Assembly: GCF_000797465.1 (NCBI RefSeq)
Contig: NZ_JSWG01000007.1
Span: forward strand, 35,852 to 99,851
Direction of reading: 5' to 3'
Source of the DNA: Psychroserpens jangbogonensis
GTDB lineage: Bacteria > Bacteroidota > Bacteroidia > Flavobacteriales > Flavobacteriaceae
DNA: 64,000 nt
A model generated the notes under the pieces. The model searched no databases. It was not told where the DNA came from and saw only the letters and a program-made list of their open reading frames with translations. The translations under genes were made by a program, and so were the position numbers. How positions within the stretch are numbered: position 1 is the stretch's first letter; each line of letters opens with the position of its first letter. Positions 38,347-47,221 of this stretch are shown piece by piece.

Positions 38347-39753
38347 CTAATTTGCTTGGATTACCTCTATAATCCAATTAGAAATTTCTTTCAATGCAAT
38401 TGGAGATATTGTTTGTTCTATCTCTTTATATTCATTCATTTTACCCGTTGTACATTCTTGAAATAAATGGTTTAAATTTTCTAACTCAACAATCTTATAG
38501 TTCTTATTATTCCCCTTAATTAAAGCATTTCGTATCGCATTTTGATTTACGGTTGCATTAACTTGAACATCCTTACTTCCGTTTAAGGACAACACTGGAA
38601 TAGTTAGTTTTTCATATTCATCAGCAGGATTATAGTTAAAGAAATAAGTGTTCCAAGGTTTTAAAACACCATCGGTTTCTTTTGTGATAAATGCTGAGAT
38701 ATTTTCTTCTGTGGCACCTAACGACTTTAAAATGGGAGTTAAATAAGTATTATTATGCGCCAATAATTCTTTCCTTTTTTGTAAAATTTCTTTGTTAGAA
38801 GCTGCAATTTCAATTGCTTCTCTTACATTTTTTTCAAAAGCTAGTTCATCTGGAACAGGAAAAGGCCTCAATGATTTAGATTGCATAACTGATATTTCAC
38901 TTCCTGAAATACCTGTTCCGGCCATAGACACCATAAATGAGATGTCTGAAGTTTGATTGGCAGCCAAAGGCGCTATTATGCCACCTTCACTATGTCCAAC
39001 TAATCCAATCTGATTCGTGTTGATATCGTTTCTTGATTTTAAATATTGAACAGCACTTAATACATCTTGTGCAAAATCTGCTGTTGTGGCCTTACTAAAA
39101 TTACCTGTAGATTCTCCAAAGCCTCTATCATCATAACGTAATACAGCTATGTTGTTTCGCGTAAGGTAATCCGAAAGTACTAAAAACGGTCTGTGTGTTG
39201 CTGAGCTTCCATTTCTGTCAGTTCTCCCACTACCGCTTATTAAAACAACTACTGGGTATTTACCTTTTTTTGACGGTCGTGTAAACGTTCCAGAAAGCGA
39301 AATACCAGCTTTAATATTGTCAAATTTTACATTTTCTTCATGGTAAGGGTAAGGTTTTGTTGGCTCTTGTGGCCTATTAATTTTAGGCATTTCAGGGTTC
39401 CCTTTTTTTAAATTTAAAACGAGTTTAACGTTACCTTCATTATAATTACCTTCAAATTGATGTGTGGTTTCATTCCAGATACCTTCATATTTCATACCTA
39501 AGTCGGGTGCATCTATTAATAACGTCCCTTCTTCAAAAGACGTTGACTTAGGTTTAATACCATCAACATTAAAGGTTGGGATAGCCATTGTTGACGTGTA
39601 AAATTCTCCATTTTTTTCTAAGAGAAAGACAAAGAGAATTTCTTTATTATCAGGTGTTTTAGCATTCCCATGCCATACACCTGGTAGTTCTTGGGAAAAT
39701 ATATTCAATATGGAGAATATTAATAGAATTGTAGTTGTTATTACTGTTTTCAT
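38347..39753 (-). CDS. Secreted alpha/beta hydrolase
   Basis: The protein is 468 aa from ATG 39753 (MKTVITTTILLIFSILNIFS, a signal peptide). The alternative ATG at 39786 would precede the signal. A ~115-aa N-terminal beta domain (GVWHGNAKTPDNKEILFVF) is followed by an alpha/beta hydrolase with LISGSGRTDRNG (oxyanion), the GHSEGG nucleophile elbow (~250-255), the acid near LNGSKDVQVN and the His near LNHLFQ. The architecture matches periplasmic dienelactone-hydrolase/YqiA-like esterases of Bacteroidota. The substrate is unknown. Confidence 0.86.
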   Translation of the reverse strand: MKTVITTTILLIFSILNIFSQELPGVWHGNAKTPDNKEILFVFLLEKNGEFYTSTMAIPTFNVDGIKPKSTSFEEGTLLIDAPDLGMKYEGIWNETTHQFEGNYNEGNVKLVLNLKKGNPEMPKINRPQEPTKPYPYHEENVKFDNIKAGISLSGTFTRPSKKGKYPVVVLISGSGRTDRNGSSATHRPFLVLSDYLTRNNIAVLRYDDRGFGESTGNFSKATTADFAQDVLSAVQYLKSRNDINTNQIGLVGHSEGGIIAPLAANQTSDISFMVSMAGTGISGSEISVMQSKSLRPFPVPDELAFEKNVREAIEIAASNKEILQKRKELLAHNNTYLTPILKSLGATEENISAFITKETDGVLKPWNTYFFNYNPADEYEKLTIPVLSLNGSKDVQVNATVNQNAIRNALIKGNNKNYKIVELENLNHLFQECTTGKMNEYKEIEQTISPIALKEISNWIIEVIQAN

Positions 39754-39863
39754 TGTTTTGAATTTTAATTGTAAATGCCTCAGCAAATTATTTTTTGCTG
39801 TAGTGCTTAAAAAAAATAGTATTAATAATTGTTGTGATTGAAGAGTTTTATTGCGGAATGGAG

Positions 39864-40316
39864 CTAAAGTATATTACCTGTAGCCTTCGCCTTAGAATCC
39901 ATGTTACGACCTATAAATAATCCAATTAGCATACCAATGCTAATTCCTACTGAGAGTCCTAAAGATTTTTCAAAACGCATACCCAAAACAACGCCAAGTA
40001 CAGTTCCGAAGGCAGCTCCAGTTGATATTCCAATATTTGTATAGTATCCAATTGAAATTAAAGAATGCTTTTCTCTTAAATAGTCTTCGAACTCTTTTAA
40101 CCCTTTACTGTAATGTTTTTTTCTGTTCTCAGGATTTGATTTTAAATTTAAGTTATCAAGTTTTGCTTCAATAGATTGAATTTTGTCTACTGTAAACTCT
40201 CGAATTTTTAATTCGGAAAGTATATAAAGAAATTTCTCATAAATCTTAATTTCAGATTTTTTATGTGTTTCGTTCTTTAATTTTTCAAAAAAAGTATAAG
40301 TGTTAACTATTGTCAT
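39864..40316 (-). CDS. Small glycine-zipper membrane protein
   Basis: This is a 150-aa protein. Residues 1-90 are helical and charged. Residues ~95-140 are a glycine-rich hydrophobic pair of segments (GISTGAAFGTVLGVVLGMRF, then LGLSVGISIGMLIGLFIG) with GxxxG-like spacing. It is not a known family to me. Its upstream region has the same two-box element as the ECF sigma operon next to it, so it is a likely target of that sigma factor. Confidence 0.7.
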   Translation of the reverse strand: MTIVNTYTFFEKLKNETHKKSEIKIYEKFLYILSELKIREFTVDKIQSIEAKLDNLNLKSNPENRKKHYSKGLKEFEDYLREKHSLISIGYYTNIGISTGAAFGTVLGVVLGMRFEKSLGLSVGISIGMLIGLFIGRNMDSKAKATGNIL

Positions 40317-40335
40317 AATATTTAGTGTTTTCTTG

Positions 40336-40366
40336 GTTAGTGGCTGAAAACAAAAAATATTACATG
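40336..40366 (-). promoter_or_regulatory. Putative ECF-sigma promoter (copy 2)
   Basis: On the minus strand CATGTAAT (40366-40359), a 15-bp spacer, then CCACTAAC (40343-40336). Both octamers and the spacing are identical to those upstream of the sigma gene at 41562. It stands 20-50 bp ahead of the glycine-zipper gene. Confidence 0.6.
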
Positions 40367-40430
40367 TAAAACATTTTTTTTAAAAGAATAAACTAAAAAC
40401 CTAAGTAAGAAAAGGCTTAATAAGGGCTGT

Positions 40431-41087
40431 TTAAGTTCTTAAACTTTCTAAATCTGCTAATATTTCATTTAGTTTTTTGAAGACTCTTCCATAAACAAGA
40501 TTCAAATCCCATTTGTATATTCTACCACCAAAATAGGCTAACAAACTTAAAATTAGAACAACAATGACGATTCCTATAAGTGGAATTCCAAAAATTAAAT
40601 ACAAATCAGGAAAATTTAATACTATATGGTCTACAAGCCTTTTTCCCAATAGAGATCCCTCAGAATCTTTAAACCAAAACCCTAAAATAAAGGACATAAA
40701 CATAATTGGGTACAAAAATGTTGACATTCTCTTATTTATAGCGACTTGCATTTTGATCCAATTGTTGAATTCTTTTAGATATTGATAACTATTGCTTCCT
40801 TTATCTATTTCCTCTAAGCCATTCAATAATTTTTTATTAATGATCACGAGTGCCATTAGAGTTACGAAAAACATAATACCCATTATAGGTATTCCAATAA
40901 AAAATGTTACAATTAAAAAGACAAATGCAAATGCAACAATAGCAATTAAATTTATACGAAACATCCTTTTAAATTTATCAATAATATGTATTGATTTTTG
41001 ATTGTAGAGGTCGTTTATTTTAGGAGCAACTAAGGCATCATTTTTAAGAAAACCTTCTTTCCAGATATTTTCAATTGATTTTTCCAT
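40431..41087 (-). CDS. Membrane protein co-encoded with ECF sigma factor (putative anti-sigma or partner)
   Basis: This is a 218-aa protein. A cytoplasmic N-terminus (~1-40, MEKSIENIWKEGFLKNDALV) is followed by four membrane helices (about 46-64, 68-86, 120-138, 168-190). Its start overlaps the sigma gene's end by 17 bp, a translational-coupling arrangement. Genes in this position often encode anti-sigma factors. No zinc-binding HxxxCxxC motif is present, so the assignment rests on context alone. Confidence 0.78.
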   Translation of the reverse strand: MEKSIENIWKEGFLKNDALVAPKINDLYNQKSIHIIDKFKRMFRINLIAIVAFAFVFLIVTFFIGIPIMGIMFFVTLMALVIINKKLLNGLEEIDKGSNSYQYLKEFNNWIKMQVAINKRMSTFLYPIMFMSFILGFWFKDSEGSLLGKRLVDHIVLNFPDLYLIFGIPLIGIVIVVLILSLLAYFGGRIYKWDLNLVYGRVFKKLNEILADLESLRT

Positions 41088-41562
41088 CTAGTATATTTTT
41101 TAATCTAATTTTTATTCTTTTTACACGTACACCAATATTGTTTGGATTGGTTCCAATTATTTCAGCGATTTCCTTGTATGGTTTTTCTTCTAAATAAAGC
41201 ATAATAATAGCTCTATCAATTTCTGATAGTTTTCTAATAGCATCATATAAAAGATTTAAAGATTCGTCTGAAAACGCATAATTATCTTCAGTTTCTTCAG
41301 CAGGTAAGGAGTCAGAGACAAAATGTTGACCTTTCTTTTTCTTTTTCTTAAGTAGGGTCAAACAAACGTTTAATGAAATCCTATAAATCCAAGTGCTCCA
41401 TTGCGATTCCTCACGGAAATTATCTTTACTCCTCCAAATTTGCAAACACACTTCTTGATAATAATCTTCAAAATCTTCCTGCGAGTTGGTATAACCTCGA
41501 CAAAGTTTTATAATTATTCCAGAAAACGGTAGAATAGATGTTTTATAAAAATCGTTACTCAA
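41071..41562 (-). CDS. ECF-type RNA polymerase sigma factor
   Basis: This is a 163-aa sigma-70 family protein. Region 2 is at residues ~20-70 (EDFEDYYQEVCLQIWRS, then WSTWIYRISLNVCL) and region 4 at ~110-158 (YLEEKPYKEIAEIIGTNPNN, IGVRVKRIKIRLKNIL). A basic linker KKKKKKG lies between them. The initiator is TTG at 41562. A two-box element upstream at 41577-41607 recurs before a neighbouring gene, which suggests positive autoregulation. It is followed by an overlapping membrane-protein gene. Confidence 0.88.
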   Translation of the reverse strand: MSNDFYKTSILPFSGIIIKLCRGYTNSQEDFEDYYQEVCLQIWRSKDNFREESQWSTWIYRISLNVCLTLLKKKKKKGQHFVSDSLPAEETEDNYAFSDESLNLLYDAIRKLSEIDRAIIMLYLEEKPYKEIAEIIGTNPNNIGVRVKRIKIRLKNILDGKIN

Positions 41563-41576
41563 TTTGTTTTTTTTTA

Positions 41577-41607
41577 GTTAGTGGTGTAAATCAATAATTA
41601 TTACATG
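41577..41607 (-). promoter_or_regulatory. Putative autoregulated ECF-sigma promoter (copy 1)
   Basis: On the minus strand CATGTAAT (41607-41600), a 15-bp spacer, then CCACTAAC (41584-41577), 15-45 bp upstream of the sigma start codon. The same boxes and spacing occur at 40336-40366. Confidence 0.6.
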
Positions 41608-41641
41608 CAATTGAGATTATTTTTAAAAAAGTATAATGTTG

Positions 41642-42082
41642 TTATTTTTCACCAATGTCTTCATTCCAAAGTTCAGGCTTAGCTTCAATAAAATTTTTCA
41701 TGAGCCTTTTACATTCCTCATTGTCTAAAACAATAACTTCAACGCCTCTTTCTTTCAGTAGTTCTTCTTCACCTAAAAAAGTGTGATTTTCTCCAATAAC
41801 TACTTTAGGGATTTTATAAAGTAAAATGGTTCCAGAACACATTGAACAAGGAGATAAAGTCGTGTACAAAGTACATTCAGAATAGACAGAAGCAGGTTGT
41901 CGACCAGCATTTTCTAAAGCATCCATTTCACCATGTAAAATGGCACTTCCTTTTTGAACACGATGATTGTGACCTCTGCCAATAATTTTGTTCTGATGCA
42001 CCAGTACAGACCCAATTGGAATGCCGCCTTCTTTTAATCCAATTTGAGCTTCATTAATTGCTGCTTGTATGAATTTTTCCAT
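41642..42082 (-). CDS. Nucleoside/cytidine deaminase family protein
   Basis: This is a 146-aa zinc-dependent deaminase. HGEMDAL (residues ~50-56) gives the HxE, and PCSMCSG (~77-83) gives the PCxxC zinc ligands of the CDA/tRNA-adenosine deaminase-like fold. The C-terminal VIVLDNEECKRLMKNFIEAK resembles yeast-type cytosine deaminase and guanine-deaminase-like proteins. The substrate could be cytosine, guanine or a related base. It lies 11 bp downstream of the OsmC gene and is probably co-transcribed. Confidence 0.86.
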   Translation of the reverse strand: MEKFIQAAINEAQIGLKEGGIPIGSVLVHQNKIIGRGHNHRVQKGSAILHGEMDALENAGRQPASVYSECTLYTTLSPCSMCSGTILLYKIPKVVIGENHTFLGEEELLKERGVEVIVLDNEECKRLMKNFIEAKPELWNEDIGEK

Positions 42083-42093
42083 GATAATGATAG

Positions 42094-42549
42094 TTACTTT
42101 TTACTCCAACGACTTTGAATGTTACAACCACTTGAGCGCAGTAATGCTAGAATTGGACAACGAGCATCGACTTTTTGTCCTAAGCTTGTGATTTGTTCAT
42201 TAGTTGCCTCTCCATGTACGATTGTATCAAGTCTTACATTCTTATAGCTTCCATTTGAATTATCTGACGTTCCCATAAAACCAGAAAGATCAAGGTCAAT
42301 TTCAATCTTTATATTGATTTGCTCAATATTTATAGAGAGTTCATCAGCAACAACTTGAGCTTGTTCATTTTGGCATCCTGCTAATGAAGCTGTAAAATAT
42401 TGCATGGGATTTGGTCCTGAATTTGTTCCGCCATCTTCTATAGGCTCATCCAATTTAAGTTTCCATTCTGTATTCGTGATTTCTACTTTAGTTGGCCAAC
42501 CATTTCCTTGAGCTTCAGCTTTGAAAGTTTCCAAATGTAAATTCTCCAT
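42094..42549 (-). CDS. OsmC-family protein
   Basis: This is a 151-aa protein with the OsmC/Ohr fold. The two redox cysteines appear in ASLAGCQNEQAQVVADEL (residue ~56) and RSSGCNIQSRW (~144). The early region GNGWPTKVEITNTEWKLKLD and the central helix are as in the 'OsmC-like, DUF1398-free' group. The family reduces organic hydroperoxides or acts in stress protection. This subgroup (EWKLKLDEPIEDGG) is not assigned. It precedes the deaminase gene. Confidence 0.86.
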   Translation of the reverse strand: MENLHLETFKAEAQGNGWPTKVEITNTEWKLKLDEPIEDGGTNSGPNPMQYFTASLAGCQNEQAQVVADELSINIEQINIKIEIDLDLSGFMGTSDNSNGSYKNVRLDTIVHGEATNEQITSLGQKVDARCPILALLRSSGCNIQSRWSKK

Positions 42550-42590
42550 ATTTAAAATTATTTATCTAGTTTAATTTAATCAGTTTTAAT

Positions 42591-43514
42591 CTAATTGTTT
42601 TGAATTATAAAACATGCAACTTTACTTTCAGGTTCGAAAAATATATATAAGTCTCCATCTCCCCAGAAATTTAAATGTTCAAAATATTGTTTATACCAGT
42701 CTTCTTTAGGTTTTACATTTGTACGTTTAGTTTCAACTCCAATATCACTTCTTAGTTCGCAAAGGAACTTCATTGTCTTATTATTTTTTGGAGAGGATGG
42801 AATATCTGGATATTGAATCCAACTAGGAACTCCAGTATGACCCATTCCATAACCAAAATCATTAGCTTTTTTTCCTTTAAAGTGTACTTTTTTGAATACA
42901 ATTTCAGAATCGGGTTTCAAGTCATCATATGAATTATCTGTTTCTTTTAATTCTTCCAAGTTAATGACTTTCGGATTCATTGGGTCAGAGTAATCAACAT
43001 ATAGTTTGTCAAAATTTAAATATATAGGAGCAACCAGATGTAAGTCAAATGGAAGCCAAGAAAAGAAATCATCTGACTTGGAAAATTTTCCTAAATATTG
43101 AAATGGAGCATTAAATTCGAATTTTGGAATCGTAAATTCAGCTGGTGGTTCTCCTCCTAAATAACTTTTCGATGTCGAACTTGCATGTAATTGATATAAT
43201 TGATTTGGTTTGAGATCAACAAAATTAAAATTCAATTCCCTTTCATTCAATTCTCGTTTAGTTTTATTGCCTTCATCAAAATCGAAAGCTCTTATAAGTT
43301 TATCATCCTTAAAGACAAGTTCTATTGATGACCAAATTATGTTTGCTGTTTTTTTATCAATTACTTGAGTTTTTAGAAATTTATGGCACTGTTCATCTCC
43401 ATTAAGTTCAGCTTCCCATCCAGCTAAATAGATGGTCTTTTCATTATTTTGACCAAAACAAGAAGTTAAAAATCCCAATGCTACTATTAATCTAATTTTA
43501 GCTATAAGTTTCAT
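42591..43514 (-). CDS. Hypothetical secreted protein
   Basis: This is a 307-aa protein with a signal peptide or lipoprotein-like start (MKLIAKIRLIVALGFLTSCF, Cys at 19). No recognised domain follows. It is rich in aromatic and charged residues, with a long unstructured middle (residues ~190-240). The start codon is 17 nt from the cassette-type repeat at 43531, the spacing seen for cassette genes further right. Not recognised. Confidence 0.68.
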   Translation of the reverse strand: MKLIAKIRLIVALGFLTSCFGQNNEKTIYLAGWEAELNGDEQCHKFLKTQVIDKKTANIIWSSIELVFKDDKLIRAFDFDEGNKTKRELNERELNFNFVDLKPNQLYQLHASSTSKSYLGGEPPAEFTIPKFEFNAPFQYLGKFSKSDDFFSWLPFDLHLVAPIYLNFDKLYVDYSDPMNPKVINLEELKETDNSYDDLKPDSEIVFKKVHFKGKKANDFGYGMGHTGVPSWIQYPDIPSSPKNNKTMKFLCELRSDIGVETKRTNVKPKEDWYKQYFEHLNFWGDGDLYIFFEPESKVACFIIQNN

Positions 43515-43530
43515 AGGTTTTCAATTTGGC

Positions 43531-43660
43531 TATAGTGTGTTCATGAATGGCTCGATGCAGTGCGCACTAAGATAGCAAAAAGAAACAGCGTAAAGGACAT
43601 TCTGTCAAATTAAGGAGAAGGCTCAGAACCAACTGCATTTCGCTGGCAATAGTTGTTATC
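43531..43660 (-). repeat. Cassette repeat (attC-like), copy D
   Basis: The left arm is diverged (TAGTGTGTTCATGAATGG). The middle has CTAAGATAGCAAAAAGAAAC and the right end GGCAATAGTTGTTATCC. It separates the 42591 gene from the serine hydrolase whose stop codon abuts it. Confidence 0.6.
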
Positions 43661-45124
43661 CTAGTTCTTAATTAATTCTGTTAGCTTTTCCTGTGAATCT
43701 TTATAACCTAACTCTATTGCTTTTTTGTAGCTTTTTATAGCATCGTCTTTTAAGTTATTTGCCTTGTATCCATCACCTAAAGAGTCGAAAAGATTGCCAT
43801 CGTCTGGATAGCGTTGAACATTTATTTTAAATAGTTCTAATGCCCAATCTAAATTTTCATTAGACCTTAATTGTAGATTTCCAATTGTATTTAAAAGACT
43901 TGCATTTGTAAAGTTATCAGCGTAATTCTCTTGAAGTAGAGTAATTAACTCATTCGATTTATCTGTTGAATGATGCTTTATATAATTCATTGTAAATGAG
44001 TAAACATTATCGGTTATTGGTTTTGGGGAATAGTTTTCCTCCAAAATTATTTTTGCAACAACATAAGCAATGCTTTCTACTTTTTCACTATTTGCATTTG
44101 TTGAGTAAACGATAAATAAATCCTTTTCAGGATACCAAATTAGAGAATGTGAAAATGTTCCATTAGAGCCGTTATGAGATATTCTTAAAGCATTGGATAT
44201 TGAATGATTAACGACCCAGCCATAAGCATAACTATGAGTCTTTTTAGAATTCATTGGAATATAAGGCGTTGTTAAGTTTTTAAATGATTCGGCTGTCAAT
44301 ATTAAATTCGTTTTTAAAGCTTTGTGCCAAAGTAGCATATCATTCTGTGTAGAGTTAATTCCGCCATTCCCTTTTAGATGCCAATTGATATCTCCAGTTT
44401 CTTGATAACGTTTAATTGTAGACTCCGTTTCTATTATGTTCCTGTTGTATCCATGTGACATCTGTTGTGTATCCCATTTAGGCAAAAGATATCCTGTTTG
44501 TAGCATTCCTGCTGGTGTAAAAAGATACTCGTTTAAGAAGGCTTCATAAGGCTGACCAGAAGCTAATTCTATAATTCTTGCTAAAATGCTATATCCAGTA
44601 TTAGAATAGGAATATTCTTCTCCAGGCACAGATAATAATTTACTTGCGAAAAGTTTCTCAAAAAAATCTTTTTGTGTAATTTCTGTAAAGTCACGTCCTA
44701 TAGATTCTGAAAAACCAGCAGAATGTGTTAATAATTGATGTATTGTAATGCCTTGTTTATCAATTGGCACATTTATGAAAAACTTGCTTAACGAATCAGT
44801 TAATTTTAGTTGTCCTAATTCGGCTAGTTTTATAATGGCTGTACTTGTGAATTGTTTGGTGTTAGAACCAATGTCAAAAATTGTGTTTGGGTTATTAAGA
44901 GTTTTATTGTCCTTGTTAGCTAAGCCATATCCTTTGTTTATAATTAGCTCACCTTCTTTAATAGCTAGAATTGCACCCGAAAAACCATTAGAGGTTCCAT
45001 GACTTAAATAATTGTCAATTTTTGTAAAAGTTTCTTTTGAGCTTATTTTTTTTTGAGCATTTGAAGTTACTATTCCCAATAGTACGAATGCAATTGTCGA
45101 AACGACAAAACGTGTTTTTTTCAT
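43661..45124 (-). CDS. Secreted serine hydrolase (beta-lactamase/PBP4-like) with C-terminal TPR
   Basis: This is a 487-aa protein with signal peptide 1-23 (ending SNAQ). The beta-lactamase/class C fold has SxxK as SNTK near residue 87 and YxN as YSNTGY near 173. A later HNGSNGTF supplies the third motif (H-x-G in place of KTG). The last ~110 residues form TPR-like helices (GDGYKANNLKDDAIKSYKKA). The substrate may be a D-amino acid peptide or ester. The stop codon directly touches the preceding repeat. It is one of three such hydrolases in the array. Confidence 0.85.
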   Translation of the reverse strand: MKKTRFVVSTIAFVLLGIVTSNAQKKISSKETFTKIDNYLSHGTSNGFSGAILAIKEGELIINKGYGLANKDNKTLNNPNTIFDIGSNTKQFTSTAIIKLAELGQLKLTDSLSKFFINVPIDKQGITIHQLLTHSAGFSESIGRDFTEITQKDFFEKLFASKLLSVPGEEYSYSNTGYSILARIIELASGQPYEAFLNEYLFTPAGMLQTGYLLPKWDTQQMSHGYNRNIIETESTIKRYQETGDINWHLKGNGGINSTQNDMLLWHKALKTNLILTAESFKNLTTPYIPMNSKKTHSYAYGWVVNHSISNALRISHNGSNGTFSHSLIWYPEKDLFIVYSTNANSEKVESIAYVVAKIILEENYSPKPITDNVYSFTMNYIKHHSTDKSNELITLLQENYADNFTNASLLNTIGNLQLRSNENLDWALELFKINVQRYPDDGNLFDSLGDGYKANNLKDDAIKSYKKAIELGYKDSQEKLTELIKN

Positions 45125-45224
45125 TATGATTTATGATTTTTGAATAAGACGAATAGAAATCTAGATAGGTTACACTGTTTCCTAATTTATTGTGAACATT
45201 TCTTATTACAAGCGGTAAGAGAAA

Positions 45225-45250
45225 CTGACTATGCACGTTGATAGTGTAGT
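45225..45250 (-). repeat. Half-site of the cassette repeat, copy E
   Basis: Only a right arm (CTATGCACGTTGATAGTGTAG) is recognisable. A left arm around 45165-45185 is too diverged to be sure. Confidence 0.35.
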
Positions 45251-45263
45251 TTTTAATTCTATT

Positions 45264-45344
45264 TTAATGTTTGAGCCGGATTTGTTTTAAAGATATAAGC
45301 AATAAAGCACCTAATAGCGTCAGTAGTAATTTGTTCATTTTCAT
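45264..45344 (-). other. Short ORF or signal-peptide remnant (26 aa)
   Basis: MKMNKLLLTLLGALLLISLK followed by six residues and a TAA. It looks like the N-terminus of an exported protein whose body has been lost, or a small membrane peptide. It lies between half-site E and the SGNH-like lipoprotein gene. Weak support. Confidence 0.25.
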
Positions 45345-45357
45345 GATATATTTTTGC

Positions 45358-46902
45358 TTAGTTACAATCTGGAACAATACCTTTAAGATACATTAAATTA
45401 TATGCAGTTTCATATCCGATTTTATGTGCAGTCCACGTATTCCATTCATCAGAACTTTGATCTAGTGGTTCGTCACCTAAAACACATTCACCTGTTAATA
45501 ATGTGTACATATAAGCTGCAGAAGCTTTGTCTAAATTTCCATGCATGTGCCAGTTGTCGCTATAGGCAGATTGTGAAGGAATAGCTTCTTTAAGTTGGAC
45601 ATACAAAGTTCGAATAGGTATTGCACGTGCATTTGGTAATTCTGCATTTCTAACCATATACAAAGCGGTCCCTAAGTCTGTACCATTATTGGTTTCGCTA
45701 ATACGTTTGTCTAATCCGTATAACATTGAAGTGTTGCCATGGTTACCGTTATCTTGCATTGGAAACCCTAATGAAAAATCAAACTGAGCAGGATCGATAT
45801 TATAGCGTTTATTTGGTTCAAAATTTGTATTTGCTCTTCCATAATTAAAATTAATAGGAGGTGTTCCATTACTTACAAGCGTTCGGTTTGATTGTCCTAC
45901 TATCCATTGTAAACCATTTAAAATACCGTTTTCAGAACTTGTTCCAGTATGGTTGTAATTCAGAACATCATCATCAATATCACAGCTTTTAAATGGAGAA
46001 ATAAAAGAACGTTCTCCAGTATATTGAACATTATCTGTTTCACTAGTTTTAGTTGCTAATGCTATTTCAGCAATTTCATCATCATATTGATAGTCAGACT
46101 TCTTTGCGCTTTTATTGAGTATTTGAGAATAAATTGATGCTGCTGCTAAATATGCACCGTTTGGTGTTGGATGTTCAATGTCTTCATCTTTTTTAGTAGA
46201 TGGTAATGCCTCCCAAGCTCGACCAGCAGGAATAGTTTCAACAGTTACTTTTGCTCCATCTGCTGTGCGATGCGAGTATTCGGAAAAATGACCAATGGAT
46301 GCTGTAGTGGCTACATCTTTTGGCCACAACATTAAAAGCAAAGGTTGAGCGTCACCTTCTGCAATTTTTGCAACAATTTTATTTACTCCTAAAGCATAAT
46401 ATCCTGGTAATTTTGCTATAATATATGGATCAGCACCTATTACAACATAATCCCATTTATGGGCACCTTCGCCTGCTAAATTTGCTAGTCTTTCTGATTG
46501 ATTGTCTGGCCAATAATAATATTGCATTAATGAATGGCAATAATAATCGGCATCGAATACATTGCCAGCTTGTCCTAAACCATAAGTAACCACTTTTTCT
46601 TTATAAATATCTTCAAAATCAATATTCAATTCTAAATTAATAGAAGCGTCTTGTAATAAGATGTTTTCTAATTCTGTAGCTATTTTATTTGATGCAAATG
46701 CACCAGAACTTTCATTGATTGATTTACTTGTTCCTAATACTAAAATATTAAGTTCACCATCATCGTTAAGATCTGGTGAAACTTGAATTATTGAATTTTT
46801 AGATGAATCATCTGAAGAACAGCTGATTGTAAAGGTTAATGAAGTGAAGAGTATAATACTCAACAAATTAGAACATAATAAATTTCTTATAGCTGCTTTC
46901 AT
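45358..46902 (-). CDS. Lipoprotein with SGNH-hydrolase-like features
   Basis: This is a 514-aa protein. The lipoprotein signal ends TFTISCSSDDSS (Cys ~28 with acidic +2 residues, the Bacteroidota surface-export signal). ILVLGTSKSINESSGAFASN (~55-75) resembles the block-I GxS of SGNH hydrolases, and EHPTPNGAYLAAASIYSQIL (~230) resembles the DxxH block where an acidic residue and His are expected. No clear blocks II/III. I therefore infer an esterase-like fold with low certainty. It has ~13 bp of spacing to the 45344 remnant. Confidence 0.72.
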   Translation of the reverse strand: MKAAIRNLLCSNLLSIILFTSLTFTISCSSDDSSKNSIIQVSPDLNDDGELNILVLGTSKSINESSGAFASNKIATELENILLQDASINLELNIDFEDIYKEKVVTYGLGQAGNVFDADYYCHSLMQYYYWPDNQSERLANLAGEGAHKWDYVVIGADPYIIAKLPGYYALGVNKIVAKIAEGDAQPLLLMLWPKDVATTASIGHFSEYSHRTADGAKVTVETIPAGRAWEALPSTKKDEDIEHPTPNGAYLAAASIYSQILNKSAKKSDYQYDDEIAEIALATKTSETDNVQYTGERSFISPFKSCDIDDDVLNYNHTGTSSENGILNGLQWIVGQSNRTLVSNGTPPINFNYGRANTNFEPNKRYNIDPAQFDFSLGFPMQDNGNHGNTSMLYGLDKRISETNNGTDLGTALYMVRNAELPNARAIPIRTLYVQLKEAIPSQSAYSDNWHMHGNLDKASAAYMYTLLTGECVLGDEPLDQSSDEWNTWTAHKIGYETAYNLMYLKGIVPDCN

Positions 46903-46919
46903 ATTTTATTTAAAAAATT

Positions 46920-47025
46920 AACTGTTAAATTACTAAAAGAAAACGAACCAAAGGAAATACCATAGGATTTTTCGAGTAGGAGTACAAACGAAACCAGCAA
47001 TGGACTATACACGTTGTTATGTTTA
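46920..47025 (-). repeat. Cassette repeat (attC-like), copy F, internally deleted left arm
   Basis: AAC-TGTT is joined directly to AAATTACTAAAAGAAAACG, so the left arm has lost ~25 bp. The right arm CTATACACGTTGTTATGTTTA is intact. The right end pairs with the left end of copy G across the MscS gene. Confidence 0.65.
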
Positions 47026-47168
47026 GTTGACTAAGGTGCTTTTCTTTAATTTATAATTTGATATCATCTAAAACTTCCCATTTTATATTCTACTATGGGT
47101 TTATTATTTGCTGATTATCACTCGAAACTCGATAATAATTAAATCGGTTATTATGATTTGTTTAATTT

Positions 47169-47200
47169 TTTGGAAATTCTAATATTAATGCGCAATTTTG
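47169..47200 (+). promoter_or_regulatory. Promoter TTTG-N20-CAATTTTG of the MscS gene
   Basis: TTTG 47169-47172, 20 bp, CAATTTTG 47193-47200. This matches TAnnTTTG except for C in place of T. It predicts a transcript starting near 47207, 15 nt before the ATG. An own promoter is expected for the one long gene that faces against its array neighbours. Confidence 0.45.
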
Positions 47201-47221
47201 ACTCTTATCTTATAGCAAATT

